Positions 32,655-45,011 of a stretch of DNA of 64,000 nucleotides are shown piece by piece. The stretch lies in NCBI GenBank assembly GCA_014529385.2, contig CM043951.1, positions 113,382,469 to 113,446,468 on the forward strand, read 5' to 3'. The notes under the pieces are model-generated. The model was not told where the DNA came from, made no database searches, and saw only the letters and a list, made by a program, of their open reading frames with translations. This DNA is from Adiantum capillus-veneris (Eukaryota; Streptophyta; Polypodiopsida; Polypodiales; Pteridaceae). Position 1 is the stretch's first letter. The number at the start of each line of letters is the position of its first letter. The translations under genes were made by a program, and so were the position numbers.

Positions 32655-34849
32655 ATGAACCTTAGGTGGTGAATGACCTAGTGCGTACTTAGAGTTTTTG
32701 TTATTCAAAGGTTTTTCTTCCATTCCATACACATTAGCAGCAAAGCAACTAGACATGAGTTTAGTGCCTGATAGAGTATGGAGTCAAGGGACTGGGTAGA
32801 TCTATTCTTTCATTCTTCAAATTTTCTCATTGCTTTGAGGTGGTGTTCCATTTTTTGTTATGATTTTTAGTTCCATTGTTTTGTTCATTTTTGTTTCTAG
32901 TTTCTTTTTAGCAGATAGAAGTAGGGTAAGTAGGAATCATCACCATCCAATTAAGCTGAAAAGATCAAGACAAAATGGGTAGAAAACCATATTTTGGGCA
33001 AAGGGACCATAACTCTGAAATAATGAAAATTTGATGATAGAGACTTGAAAGCTTAGTTAAAATAAAAAAGACGGTGCCAAAGGCCTTTAGAAACTCATCG
33101 AAAGCAAAACTAAGAATTCCAAAAGATTTTGTGGTGGAATATGGATTGTGATCCATTTTCTACATACATGATGATTAGTGTAGAGCAGAGACTTGAAAGC
33201 TGATTTAAAATCAAAAAGAGGGTGCCAAAGGACTTTAGAAACTCATCGAAAGCAAAACTAAGAATTCCAAAAGATTTTGTGGTGGAATATGGATTGTGAT
33301 CCATTTTCTACATCCATGATGATTAGTGTAGAGCAGAGACCAACTGAGAAATAGTGATCGCAATCAACTGAAACCAAAGTTTGGTGAGACCAAGAACACA
33401 CTCAAAAGATGAGAATAGTGGGAAAACACTTAAAGCTAGTCTATCCGACTAAAAAGCGGGGATTTTCTACTTTTTCTTGTCCAAAGCAAATTTCTTTTTG
33501 GGGTAGACTCCAAACAATAGACTCTACCAATCGGCCAAGTTTCATGACTAGAAGAAATGGAACATGGATCGTGATCCATGTCCCCCATCTGAGAAATTGG
33601 ATAGAGACCTATACAATCTGTAACAGAAATATCTAGAGACATACTTTCAAAAAACAAAAATTGTAAAAGGGAACCAAAAATAGACCAAAAAGGCAAAAAA
33701 TAATTCATAGTGAAAAACCACAAAAGCAGACATAGGGTTTGATTTTTAGCTGACCTAAACTAGTCTAAATCACATAAAAATCATATATTTGGTAATAGGG
33801 TATCTAGGGAAAGCTTTGGACAAAGATTCATCTCATTTTTCCAAAGAGGTACATGGATTGCCATCCATGTCCCTCGGAAGAAGATTGAATCTAGAGTGAT
33901 GAGACCACAAATATATATAATCATCAAGAGTACAAAGGTCTTTCCAAAATTGAATTTAGACATCATTAAAGGATTTTACAAGCTAAGATAGGTTTTGTGC
34001 AAAAAAGCGTGATTGCTTGAACAATTTTGGGACTTGCCTAATAGAAGAGTGGTAAGCTCCTAGCCATCAAGTGTTTATTGTGCAAATTACAAAGGTGAGA
34101 GCACTGCAGTTTGAGGAGTTTCCAAGTTGGAGATTTTGGAAGATACCAAGAGATAACAAGGTAGGGTTTTGCAAGAGTGATCATTTCTTGATGTATTTGA
34201 GATCAAGAAGGTCTTACCCAATTAGAAACCTTGATATAGGAGGCCAAGTGAGCAATATTTCTACTGAGGAGAGTGTGAATCAGGGACCATTGGCTCCCTG
34301 AGAGCCAATCATTAAGGATTTTTTTTTTGATACATCATTGGAGAGATCTTACATCTTCATGGCAAAGGGATTCAACAAGGTGAGATTTAGGGAGGGAACG
34401 AAGATGGAAGCGGGGCCATCCTAGCAAGCAACAAAATGGAATTAATGCACTTTAAGTATCAATTAAAAAAAAACCAGTGTAAAGATCTACAAAGATGGTA
34501 TGGATTGCTACTGCATGAAAATAGCGGAAAAACCTAGTGACTTAAGGACCCAGTGCCAGTCGACTATAGTGGCAATCAATACTTTGATGAGGAGTGAACA
34601 ATGTACGTAGTTGTGAAAAATCTCCATATTGTGGATAAATTGGAAATGACAGGCACAAAGGAGAAAGTTGACGTAGAACCAATAGATGAGCTGCCTAAGT
34701 TGGACAGTATAAATGCTAAATTAAGGTGAGTGAACAACACGAAACGAGTCAACACTCACAATACCCATGTAGGGCTGTATAAATACGATAATGGTGATCA
34801 AATACACTATCACAAATGTAATGAACCCTACATAGGAGAGTTGTCAGAG
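32655..34849 (+). other. Leader of element J with a tandem duplication
   Basis: No gene is recognised. A 148-bp tandem duplication (33040-33187 and 33188-33335) lies here, as do four palindromes of the ATGGAT-N4-ATCCAT type (33141, 33289, 33562 and 33851). Confidence 0.7.
33040..33335 (+). repeat. 148-bp tandem duplication
   Basis: Two adjacent units each start GAGACTTGAAAGCT and differ at only a few positions, mostly near the start of each unit. Confidence 0.9.
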
Positions 34850-37513
34850 CACAAAAGCTTGTATGTTTTTACATATTGATGTTGGAAGGAACAACCTTGA
34901 CATGGTTGAAACCTTTGAACATAGGTGATTTTCCAAACATAGAGAAACTTTTTTGTCAATTTGTTGAGGAATTCTCTAAAGGGGCAATAAAAAATGATAT
35001 CGTGTCCCAAATTTATGCTTTCAAGAAAAAAGAGAATGAGAAAGTGAAGGAATCTTTTCTTCGCTTTATATGATACCTAGAGAGGTGTCATGTGGGAGAG
35101 TTACAACAAGATGTGAGGCTATTAGTTCTCTTTATAGAGGGCTTGATGAATGAAACTCTCAAGAAGAACCTGCATTTGAAAGCATGCATGACATTTGAGA
35201 AAGTCATTAGACAAGCTCTATAGCTAGTTGAAAATTGTAAGGCCTATGGAGAGTGATCGAAGATGCAAAGATTGTGACTAGTAGCACCTCGTCTACAATA
35301 AGTGAATCCACGACAAAGTAGAATATTCAAACTCCGACCATGCCCAATCTTGATCAATTGGCTAAAGAAATGATAATGAGGACGAACCAAAATTGTAGAT
35401 GTACCCCAAACATACAACAACAACCAATGAGGAGATGTGACACTTGTGAGGGGGATCATCCCACCCCATAGTGCAACACTCAGTCAATGCTAGCAGTAGT
35501 AAATGTGTAATGTAATTTTAAGTGGTGTGCTATTAGGCAAAGATGGGCCAACCACAAAATAAGTGAGTGTTTTTATAATAAGAATTATGTGAGAGAAAGA
35601 CCATATGAACCTCTGAGGTGCAACCATTTCCACCACCACCATGATACCAGATAGACCAAACAATGCAACCTAAGAGTGAGACAAGCATCATCAGTCTTGG
35701 GTCAACAACATCCTTTACCTCAAGAAAATCAAGCGATTGTAAGGCACATAGCATGTAGAAACATTTACAAGCCAGAGAATGCTACCAACAACTTTATAAT
35801 GTGAAGAGATGATCGAATCCTACGAGAAAGAGCCCGAGAGTAACGTATATTAAGGACATCATTCTTGGATCATCACAGATGATGCTACATAGGAATCATA
35901 TGCTATGCAGACCACAAAACGTCATTATATGATGGACGAGAACATGCTCATGTTCATAGCAAACTAGAACTATAAACTTAGAGGATACTCTTCTAGGGCT
36001 AGATAGCCAATAGGGTCTCCACAAGCATCCAAGCATGTAGGTTTGTGTTATGAATATGGAGGTGATCATTGGACAAGAATTTTTGCACACAAGGGTGAAT
36101 GTGTAAAAATTTTGGATAGTTCTTCAAGAGTGCTTGAAAAATATTGATAACAAAGGAAAACCTACAATGAATATTATTGGGGTTTTCGCATGCTCGAGTG
36201 GATCTACAATTGAGCCTGCAATTCCAGTAAATGTAGTGACTAGAGCTTAAGCTCAAGAAGCTGCCAGAAATAAACATGTAAAGGAACAACATAAATAGCC
36301 TGGCCAAACAAAATTTGAGAGCATATCAGTGAAGACTCAAAGGAAATCATGAAAATCTAAACAACAGAGAACTATAGTAAAAGATGAGCTACAACAAACC
36401 AAAGAGTAGCTAAAACAACAAAAGAAAAATAAGGGACAAATTGGAGGAATAGTGTTAATCTGATATATCATCGAGAGGATCAATTTTGTGGAAAAAGTTT
36501 TAGAACCTTTAGAGGCTCTATTGCAAGCTTATGAGGCTAGAATAAAACCCAACCAGACATTGTAACAAAGATGGTTGACATATCCACATCCAGAGATTGA
36601 AACAAAAAAGACTTCAAATGTGAAAAAGGCTCATAGAGATAGCTCAAGCTCTAATGGATCTAGAGAAACAAAATATTTCTAGAAAAGAGGTAAAAATCCA
36701 CAAAGGGGATAGGAAAATTGAAGCACAAGGAAAATGAAACAAAAGATCAAATGAGACCAGAGGCTAAAATACCATTGGAAAATAGGGTAGTGGCTAATAC
36801 CACCGATGATGCAAAGTCACAAGTGAAGATACTAATAGTTAAAGTGGAAGATCCATGGCCAAAATCCTTGTAGAAAATGATAAGGAATAAGAAGGATGGT
36901 AGTGTGACTTTCGAGTCTGTACCTATTCACTGAGATCAACATGGATCATGAATTTTACCCAAGAGATATACAATCTCTATATGTGACATAGAAATAGAAA
37001 CATCTTTGAAACGTTGAAAACTTTATTGTCTTTTATAGGAGAATACAAAAAATAAATTGGAGGTCAATGGAAGTCAATTCCAAGGATGATGGACACTAAG
37101 AGCCTACATGAACTAATGTCAAATCCTATACAGTGCATGATAACTCTTTTTGAGTTGTTTCATACTAGGCCACATCTATGGGGAGAAGTGAGAAAAACTT
37201 GGAGAACATGGGATTAAAAGTTCCTCTTCAAGACATGCCCTTGAATGATTAAACGGGTAAAATGGCACAAGACAGATTAAAGGCAAAATCAGTACCTGTA
37301 AACGAGGTTGGAAACTACAATGAAGGAGAAGAAGTAAATATCACTTTTCCAGTGGAACATAAAGTGATAAAAGTGATTGCTATACTTGATAGCAAGAGTG
37401 GAGTGTCCATTTACACCAAACAGATATGGGAGACATGGGAAAGACCTGCTCTTAGCAAAACAAGAATGAAATTACGGCTTGCAGATGATTATATTGAGAG
37501 ACATAAAACTTGA
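34850..37513 (+). pseudogene. Element J gag and protease remnant
   Basis: Gag signal: GTTLTWLKPLNIGDFPNIEK followed by QFVEEFSKG and KVKESFLRFI at 34883-35070, then ERCHVGELQQDVRLLVLFIEGL after a stop. Zinc knuckles follow: RCDTCEGDHPTP-stop-C at about 35433-35474 (CX2CX3HX4C spacing) and a decayed LCYEYGGDHWTRIF at about 36043-36088. The last open stretch, 37262-37513, holds a protease: IAILDSKSGVSIYTKQIWE, with an Asp-Ser-Lys in place of Asp-Ser/Thr/Gly-Gly. The order and the knuckle spacing match element Q. Many stops make it non-functional. Confidence 0.7.
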
Positions 37514-38815
37514 CTTGATGTGCAATCCAAACATCCAAATACAAAACATTTGTTACCATAGCATCTACTAATCATGATGAACCTGACGGTATCATGAAAA
37601 CTCAATTTGGCTTCCAAACATGGATTGTGATCCATGTATCCCTAGCTCAAAATTGACCTCAACAAATTCTCCCTAGTGCAGGTAGTCATCTTAGGCACAC
37701 CGGTGAACTTTGATCAAATTTGGATCACATTTGCATAAATTATGCTCAATTTATGGTAAATTTTGCATTGAAGCGGATTTTTGAAAAATTTGTGACCAAA
37801 TTTTTGGCACTAAAAGGATGCATTTTGCTAGCAGGATGCCTTGAAGACGTGTGCTCAAAGGAGTGGGGAGTTGCTTCCTATGAGATATTAGATATTTCAT
37901 TGAATGAAGTATTAAAGGCGAAGATCTAGAGAAAATACCCGCATACATCATTGGCAAATTCCAAGCTACAGATGGAACCAAAGTCAAAGCAACCATATTA
38001 CGTAAGGAGCTATTGACTCTACCCTAGAATCCTGAAGTAATTGATGGTGCTCGATGCCTACAATTGAGCAGATTTTTTCACTTGCCACCATGGGGCATAG
38101 ACTTCCAGAGACCACACGAGTTGATGTCCATCATAGAGTACAATAGAGAGGCAACTCTTATGGACAAAGATGGGGCTACCATGTAAGTAAAGAATATACG
38201 CAAAATAATTTGTGAAGCAATTCACTTACCTACCACCCACCACAATTTGCTAATGAAGACAAAGGCAATCAACAATGAAAAAGCGTCCATCAAGCAGTAC
38301 GACCACAATATCACCTACAAAGGTTTGATCTGCGATTGATTTCATAGCATCTCAAGTGCAAAAGCCACTGAGATACACTGAGCCACTCTTTCATTTGATG
38401 GTTGTCATGGCCATTGGCTTATCAAAGTGCAGTGTCATCAAGTGTGGCAGTGGAAGCTACATTTTGGAGAGTCTGATAGAGGCAAACCTCAAGAGTGGCA
38501 ACAAGAACAAAAGCTACTATGAATGCTGGACCGATGCTAACCCACATAGAATACTAAGCCCTTGGAATGATTGATGATCTCCTTGAAGTGGAATCCCAGC
38601 TAGACTTATTGCACAAGTCAAAACACAATGTCCAAGCTATAAGGAGTGCTTCTACTATGCACACAAAAAGAAAGACACGTGGATCGAGCTCAAAGGCACG
38701 TACCACCGATAGTGAAGCCACAAAATCAAACATAGAGCATCATGAGGAGATCGTAAGGAAAGAAGATATCCCCTTGGAGTATCAGATGGTTGAAAAAGAG
38801 AAAGAAATTTGAGAA
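37514..38815 (+). pseudogene. Element J extra coding region, part 1
   Basis: Readable pieces across stops include LPPWGIDFQRPHELMSIIEY with NREATLMDKDGATM at about 38082-38180, and an 81-codon open frame at 38567-38812 rich in Glu, Lys and Ser. This is where reverse transcriptase would be in an autonomous element, but no such motif is seen. Function unknown. Confidence 0.45.
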
Positions 38816-38889
38816 GCCCCTTGTCAGGAGGAAATCATCGCAAGAGGAGCACATCCCAAGAACACAAGTTTAAAGATCCATGGAGGAGG

Positions 38890-41410
38890 CTCAGAGACTC
38901 AGAGTAGAAAGACTAGTAGAGAGAGATGAAGAACAAAGTAAAGTGGCGGAGACACAACAAGTTTCATCCTCCTCAAATTCGAACGACTTAGGGTTAGATG
39001 CGATAGTGTAAAAACTTAAGGAACAAAGAAGACAAACCGCAAGAGATGACATCAAGTTTTCTGATTCTCAGAGATAAAGAATCCATCAGGAGATGAAGCA
39101 CAAAGCTGAACAAAGAGAAGCAGAATTCAAAAGATAAAGGACTACAAAGATCGATTTCATCTTGGATTCTCTTTGATGTCTAGCTACACGTCATGAGGAA
39201 TTACTCAAGATATTGCTACCACTACAAATGTTTTAGAGAAACCACCTTCATCGTCTACCACTTTAGAGAATTCAAAAGATAAAGGACTACAAAGATCGAT
39301 TTCATCTTGGATTCTCTTTGATGTCTAGCTACACGTCATGAGGAATTACTCAAGATATTGCTACCACTACAAATGTTTTAGAGAAACCACCTTCATCGTC
39401 TACCACTACGCATGAAGAAGGACCTTTATCTCAAGCTCTACCAATATCACTGATATTGCACATGAAATTATATCAGAGAAGAAAATTTTGGAACTAAAAA
39501 CCACAGAACATGAAGGAGAGAGTCAACCAGAGAGGGAACCACTACATCCTGAAGAGAAGGACCTGGCACAAGACAAATTTGTCGACATACCAAGGTCTCA
39601 TCCACAACCTAAAGGACATGCTAATTCATTAGAGCAAAGAAAATTCATGTTGAATTGAGACATACCTACCTTGAAACCCACATATAAAAAGGTGGCCATG
39701 CAAATAGTTGAGAAATTTGATCTCCAAGACACCCTTGGAATGTTGGAACTACAGTTCAACTATCACAAGAGCGTGACCAAGGCTCAAACTAAAGAAGCAA
39801 AAGATGCCAAGGAAGCCACGGCAAAATAAAATCAAGAGATAGCATAGCTTAAGCAGCCAGTGGAATGTTTGCAAAGGAATAAACAAAGGATACAAAGAGA
39901 CCTAGAGAAAGCATAGAAAGATGTTGAAGATATCTACAAAGATCTTGAAAGGGAAATAGATGCAAATATTCATTTTCAAGTGCAGTGTGATAAGAGAAAG
40001 AAGTACTCAAAACTCTGTGACTCCTATGATGCTATCAAGCATATCCTCTCCTCTCTCCTTGCCATCCAAGATACGACACCAACAACAACATCAATTTCTC
40101 TTCCATCTACTACAAATTCAAAATAGGTCAAATCACTCAAGGCAAAGCTAGAACAAGGGAACCTACAAAGGCAGCTACTAATGATTGGGATGCACTATGA
40201 ATGCCCAAAAGGAGCAATAGATCAAAGAGTTGAAATAAAAGCTTGCCAAAGCAAAAGAAAATTTAATTGCACAAGCAAAGATGCATGCTCGAGAACATAA
40301 AGCAAAAGATTTGGATTTGGGTTGCACCTCTCAAGTACCTAAACATGTGCTGATAGTCTAAACTACACACATAGAGTTTGAAAGTGCTCAGTAGCTACCA
40401 TTAACATACCTACCCAATACCTCAACCGTGGGGGGTATCTAGGATCTAGATGAAGACAAACCCAAAGTACATTCTTGAGATGAGCTCAAGTAGTGGCTGC
40501 CAAAAATGCTAGAGATCGTATCTAAACAGTATATGGAGTATGAGCTAAAAGTCTTAGAGTTTACAACATTATCGATGATCCAACTAGATGAGCAAATCAA
40601 GAACTTTGGCCATGACATGCTAGCCTTACCATTAATGAAGCATGAATCTGTCCTATGGAAGAAGAAAGTGCTGTCTTCCTTAGAGCCCAATGTCCATGTG
40701 GATCATGAAGGAGTAGCAATAAACAAAGAACAAGTATTACTTATCCTTGAGAGCCATCCCCTGTGGAGAAACCATATACAAGAATGCACCACAACATCTG
40801 AGGAATGACTCGACTTATTGTCTAATTCCTAGAATGTAGTCTTGGGAAAGCCTATGCAATATGGAGGAGCATGAGAATTATGGTGTTGAATGAACGAGTT
40901 GTCGCCAATCCTAAACATAACACCAAGCCCATAGAAGCATACATGCAACACATCATCCGGGCTACAATAGCAATGTTGTGGAGTGTCCCGGATCTGACAT
41001 GCCAAATGAAATGCAAAATATCAGAGATGATTATCACATGCATATAAGCTTTCAATGACATCGGCAAAGTGAAGCGACCATGGGAAGTTTTTCTTGAGGG
41101 TACAAATGGCATCAGCTGAGACCTCCAAGTGGCACCTTCCAAGAATGTCATCATGGGCATGTATAAATGAGTCATGTTTTACCATCACACTACATGCAGA
41201 CCTTTGAATAGGCATTCATGATAGGATTCTTTGAAATGGACTCCAATATATTTAATCCACTGACAAGATAATTTCAAGTAAGCCATGTGGCCTACCAAAG
41301 CACCTTGCTCAACAATGCTCTTAGATCTCTCCTTCAAGGTAGACATCATGGCAAGGGTAGCAAAGTTCAACAAAGTATTAAAGTCCCTCAAGAAGGAACA
41401 CTTTGAAAAC
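38890..41410 (+). pseudogene. Element J extra coding region, part 2 (coiled-coil-like)
   Basis: Glu/Lys/Gln-rich stretches suggesting coiled coils can be read across stops. Examples are MEEAQRLRVERLVERDEEQ at about 38881, VAMQIVEKFDLQDTLGMLEL at about 39692, and KDVEDIYKDLEREIDANIHF at about 39919. The 100-codon open frame 40506-40808 (MLEIVSKQYMEYELKVLEF…) is the longest intact piece. A perfect tandem duplication is embedded at 39124-39410. No family is recognised. Confidence 0.5.
39124..39410 (+). repeat. 145-bp tandem duplication, near identical
   Basis: AATTCAAAAGATAAAGGACT starts at 39124 and again at 39269. I see no difference across about 137 bases. Confidence 0.92.
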
Positions 41411-41442
41411 TGCTGATAGATCTACAACAACATGCATTTACT

Positions 41443-41455
41443 AGGAAGGGGGAAG
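41443..41455 (+). other. Polypurine tract of element J
   Basis: AGGAAGGGGGAAG directly before the 3' LTR start TGTTTGCCCAG; compare AAGGAAGGGGGGAG before TGTTTGCTGAC at the end of element Q. Confidence 0.85.
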
Positions 41456-42468
41456 TGTTTGCCCAGTACAACTTGTAGGCACCTTTCTAGTCGGACACAA
41501 ATTTCAAAGCCACATTTTTGAGATATTGTACTTTACTTTTCTGAGAGCCATGTACATGATCCTATGTAATTTTGATCATAGAGCTACAAATTCTTGAGTT
41601 TTAAATGTCTTATTTTGTATGAAGGCTCAAAATAGCCGACTTATGGCCATTTTTAAAGCCCTAGGTATATAAGATAACGTCTCTAGTGGGACACATATTT
41701 CAAAGGCACCATTTTTTATGTACTTTACTTTCTTGAGAGCCATGTACATGAGCCTATGTAATTATGATCCTGGAGCTTCAAATTCTTGAGTTGTAAATGT
41801 CTTAGTTTGTATGAAGGCAAGTATTCAGTCGATGGCAATTTTTAAAGCCCTCGGTATATAACACAATGGTTCTAGTTTGAAAGGGAGACATTCTTTTGGA
41901 TAAAGACGGAACTCTATTGTATATATTTTGTAACTTAATTTGAATTTCCAAACTTGCATTGTGTTCCTCTTTTCTTGCTCTTTCATTCGTGTAATTTTTA
42001 AGTTCTATGATGATTCCTGACTAATCATCCGTGAGCTATATCTTCAATTTTGAGTGCTTTAAACATTGTTTTATGAGATTTTGACTATAGGAGAATGCTA
42101 TTAGACCTTAGAGCACCTATTTGGATAGTTTTTTTCCGTTCTACAACTTGGTTTATAATGGATCGTGATTTTTGTACCTTGTTGGAATGCTACCAGAATT
42201 TGTAGACTCGTCCCCTTAGCCCTAACATAGCTTTCCTTAAAGTTTTGTGGCTATCTGAATCCATTTATTCAGTGAAATAGCATGATGACCACGAGCGGTG
42301 AGATTAGACACGGACATAATTTTTTATTTGTGAGTTGGTGTACTTCTTGAGGTTGACACCCTCAAAGAGTCTCTGTGTCCCATTTGAGCCACTTCCCTAA
42401 GTATTGACAAGAGTATGTTAGTGCCAGAAAGCTATGCTATGGACGTCCATCACGGCGACCCACTAACA
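41456..42468 (+). repeat. 3' LTR of element J
   Basis: About 1.0 kb, TGTTTGCCC… to …CACTAACA. It contains an imperfect tandem duplication of 192 bp (about 41480-41870), so that a TATA-type sequence occurs twice, GTATATAAG near 41671 and GTATATAAC near 41853. Its last part matches 32455-32635. Confidence 0.82.
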
Positions 42469-42904
42469 TATATTTTCTTGTTTTCATTGCAACGACATGC
42501 AATGTATGTCATTGGTTATATGCACATTGATGGGTTATGTAAGCATGTCACTTTGATGGAAAGTTGAGAAGATTTATTCTTTCATGTTCTAATACCCTTT
42601 AGAAATTTTGGAACGTGGTCATTCATTTAGACACCTCTTACTTGTGGTAAATCATTTAAAGTACTCAAGTGACTTATAAATTGAGTCTAAAGACTACTGC
42701 ATTCATCTACTTTGGGATATATGCCGTTCACAAAGGGACAACAATGTAGACAATCACGATGTTCTTCTTGGTTTCATTGAGCCTCATACTGAACCGTGTA
42801 TCTGTTAAATGGACAACTATACTTGTGAGATGTGCCACTGTGGAAAACATTCATCTTCTTGAGAAGGTCTCATCACTTTTTTTTGAGGTAAAAAATGCTT
42901 CTCC
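42469..42904 (+). other. DNA between elements J and K, nothing recognised
   Basis: No coding or repeat signal. Confidence 0.4.
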
Positions 42905-43535
42905 AAGGGGGGAGTAATCTAGAGGCAGATTTCTCCGATCCACAAGTTGGTCAACATCCATTTCTTGTAGAGTGCCTTTCATTTTGGCTTCTTCGAACTT
43001 GCCAATATTCTAGTTGAGCTCGTCCTTTCTATATTCCACCATATTGAAATCTAACATGATCCACCAGTCTCCTTCTAGCTCGGTAGATCCCTTAGATCCC
43101 ACTGAAAGTTTGGCTCGTTCCTTTGGCATCGCAAGGATCATATATGCTAATAATGGTGAGAATTTGATTTGTGCACTTAACTCTTACACTTAGGACTCTC
43201 CTTGAGACATGGTTTAACACCAGTTGTGGCTCCAAATCCCTATCTACAATGTAGAGAACCCCACTAAAACCAAAAGGTCCATCTTGGTCTGTGGGGAGGG
43301 GGGGTCCCATCACCATGTAAAACCTATATATCGCATGTATTCAAGGACTATTTATAAAACCCCTTAGCTATGATTTTTTTTCAATTAAAGGGACCTTTTC
43401 CTATTTAGGCTATATATTTTTTTCAAGGCCATTTTTCCAACACCCTTTTGCATGCAAAAATGTGATAAAATATAGAATAAAATAATCCCTACTATTTAAT
43501 CCACGTGATAGGATTTTTTTTCCACTGTGAGCAGC

Positions 43536-43576
<41 letters not shown>

Positions 43577-45011
43577 AAGATCTCAATAATACACTAGCTT
43601 GCTCCCTATTGAGTGCTTCTTGCAACAACTGGTTGCACCTAGGTGGTGTTCTTGGATTAACCGAAAATTTATATTTGTTTTTCTTACCTCCTCCCATAAT
43701 AGAGCACTTTTTTTGGCTGGTTTTATGCCCTTCATATTCCAAAACTGAATATTAAGTCCATCCATTATTAAGAAAGTGAGATAAAATCCTCCACATGTGG
43801 AGCTCTTTCTGTCGCAAACTCACTTGCATTGTCCTCTTCTTCCATATAGCACTAAGGAGTATCTTTGTCCTCTTTGTGGCCCTCTCATGCAGCAACCAAC
43901 TAGGAAGTGGACATGTTCCAAGTATTCAGATCCTTCGATTTCTTGGCTAAAGTACCTAGAAGAAGTTCTCCAAATCAATGGGAGTGTTTGATTGTCTAAA
44001 GGGTTCTCCTCACTGTAAAAATTACTGGGTGCCAAGGTTTTAACATGCTTACATTTAATCACAGAGACTTGTTTCTAGCCCTCATCCTGTTTCTTGGGGT
44101 AGGGGACATGGAAATTTTCTTAGTAGGATTAGCTGATGTTTTTCTCAATGGAAACACAAATAATTGGAAACTAGATGTGTCCTTTTTGCTTAGCTATTAG
44201 ATGTTGAATGCTCTTCTCTAGGGTATTCTTATAGGTTCTAATTAGGAGTGTCTATCTTGCCAATTTCAATCGCAAGATAAGACACATTGAATTTACCTCC
44301 ACCTTGCTTTCCAACTTCAACCTCCATATTGGAAACTAGCTTTTCAGTGTGGGAGGTGACTGGCCCCCTTTTCAGCCACACCACTCACCATCCCACTTGC
44401 ACAATTCAGGTGGTAGTATCTACCAAAGTGACTGAAACCATTGCATTTGAAGCATGCTCCAAAGAGTGTGCCAAGTTTGAGAGCGATCACTTTCAAATGC
44501 ACCCCAATATTAATTACCATACTCTCCAGAGGAGGCTTATGCATATCTCAATGTATGCACACTTTATTTGTTGTGTTCCCGAGGTCTTTGCATGTTGTCA
44601 CAAAGAGAGTAGTTCCCAGAGTACTTGCAAGATCTTTGAAACTATCCCACAACCACATTGGCAGACAAATTCAATCCACACTAGGCATATCTCCTTCAAG
44701 GACTCTAGAGATTTGAAGGAAGGATCCCATGGTAGAATGAAAATTGAGGATCATTAAGGTATAGTGGGCTTTTTGACATGACCTTAGCAATTAGAATAGG
44801 GTTGTATAGTGAAGAAACCCTTGGCTAGATACTGGACATATTCAAGCATCCACCATAGTTGAGGATTGCAGATAACCAACTGATGAGCTCCACTTTGAAG
44901 GCACCCCTCCCATAAAGCCAAACACCAAGGATGAGCTAGCCGTGCCGCTAGTTGTCTTTTAATCAATGCATGCAAGAACGATAAAGTACATCTATTTTGC
45001 ACCTCTACCAT
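42905..45011 (-). pseudogene. Element K: plant LINE remnant (ORF1 and endonuclease)
   Basis: Read on the minus strand from about 45011, decayed ORF1 (DUF4283-like) pieces lead to a knuckle, CFKCNGFSHFGRYYHLNC, at 44454-44401. The apurinic-type endonuclease of ORF2 follows: NIQFWNMKGIKPAKKSALLW and LIQEHHLG at 43765-43583. After the MITE come GPFGFSGVLYIV, ILTIISIYDPCDAKG and DWWIMLDFNMVE (to about 42905). The order ORF1-endonuclease fits a plant L1-type LINE. No reverse transcriptase follows to the left, so the 3' part is lost. Stops and frameshifts are frequent. Confidence 0.72.
43297..43574 (-). mobile_element. G-ended MITE, copy 3, with a 38-base C run
   Basis: On the + strand it begins GGGGGGTCCCATCACC and runs through ATGTAAAACCTATATATCGC and ATAAAACCCCTTAGC, matching the inverse of copy 2. 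At its other end the terminal C run has grown to 38 (43537-43574). It splits the endonuclease reading of LINE K. No clear target duplication. Confidence 0.65.

Larger units (their letters stand above)
32455..42468 (+). mobile_element. Element J: gag-protease LTR retrotransposon without reverse transcriptase or integrase
   Basis: The 3' LTR (41456-42468) ends in a segment also found at 32455-32635, directly before a tRNA-Asp-like primer site. A polypurine tract precedes the 3' LTR. The 10-kb interior shows gag, zinc knuckles and protease, then other coding remnants. No reverse transcriptase or integrase motif could be read in any frame. It resembles Tat-type elements in its primer site, its TGTTTGC LTR start and its protease. 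Confidence 0.75.

Noticed and set aside
44287-44757. 156-codon + strand open frame
   Set aside because: It is antisense to LINE K ORF1; the minus strand carries the recognisable zinc knuckle and order of domains.
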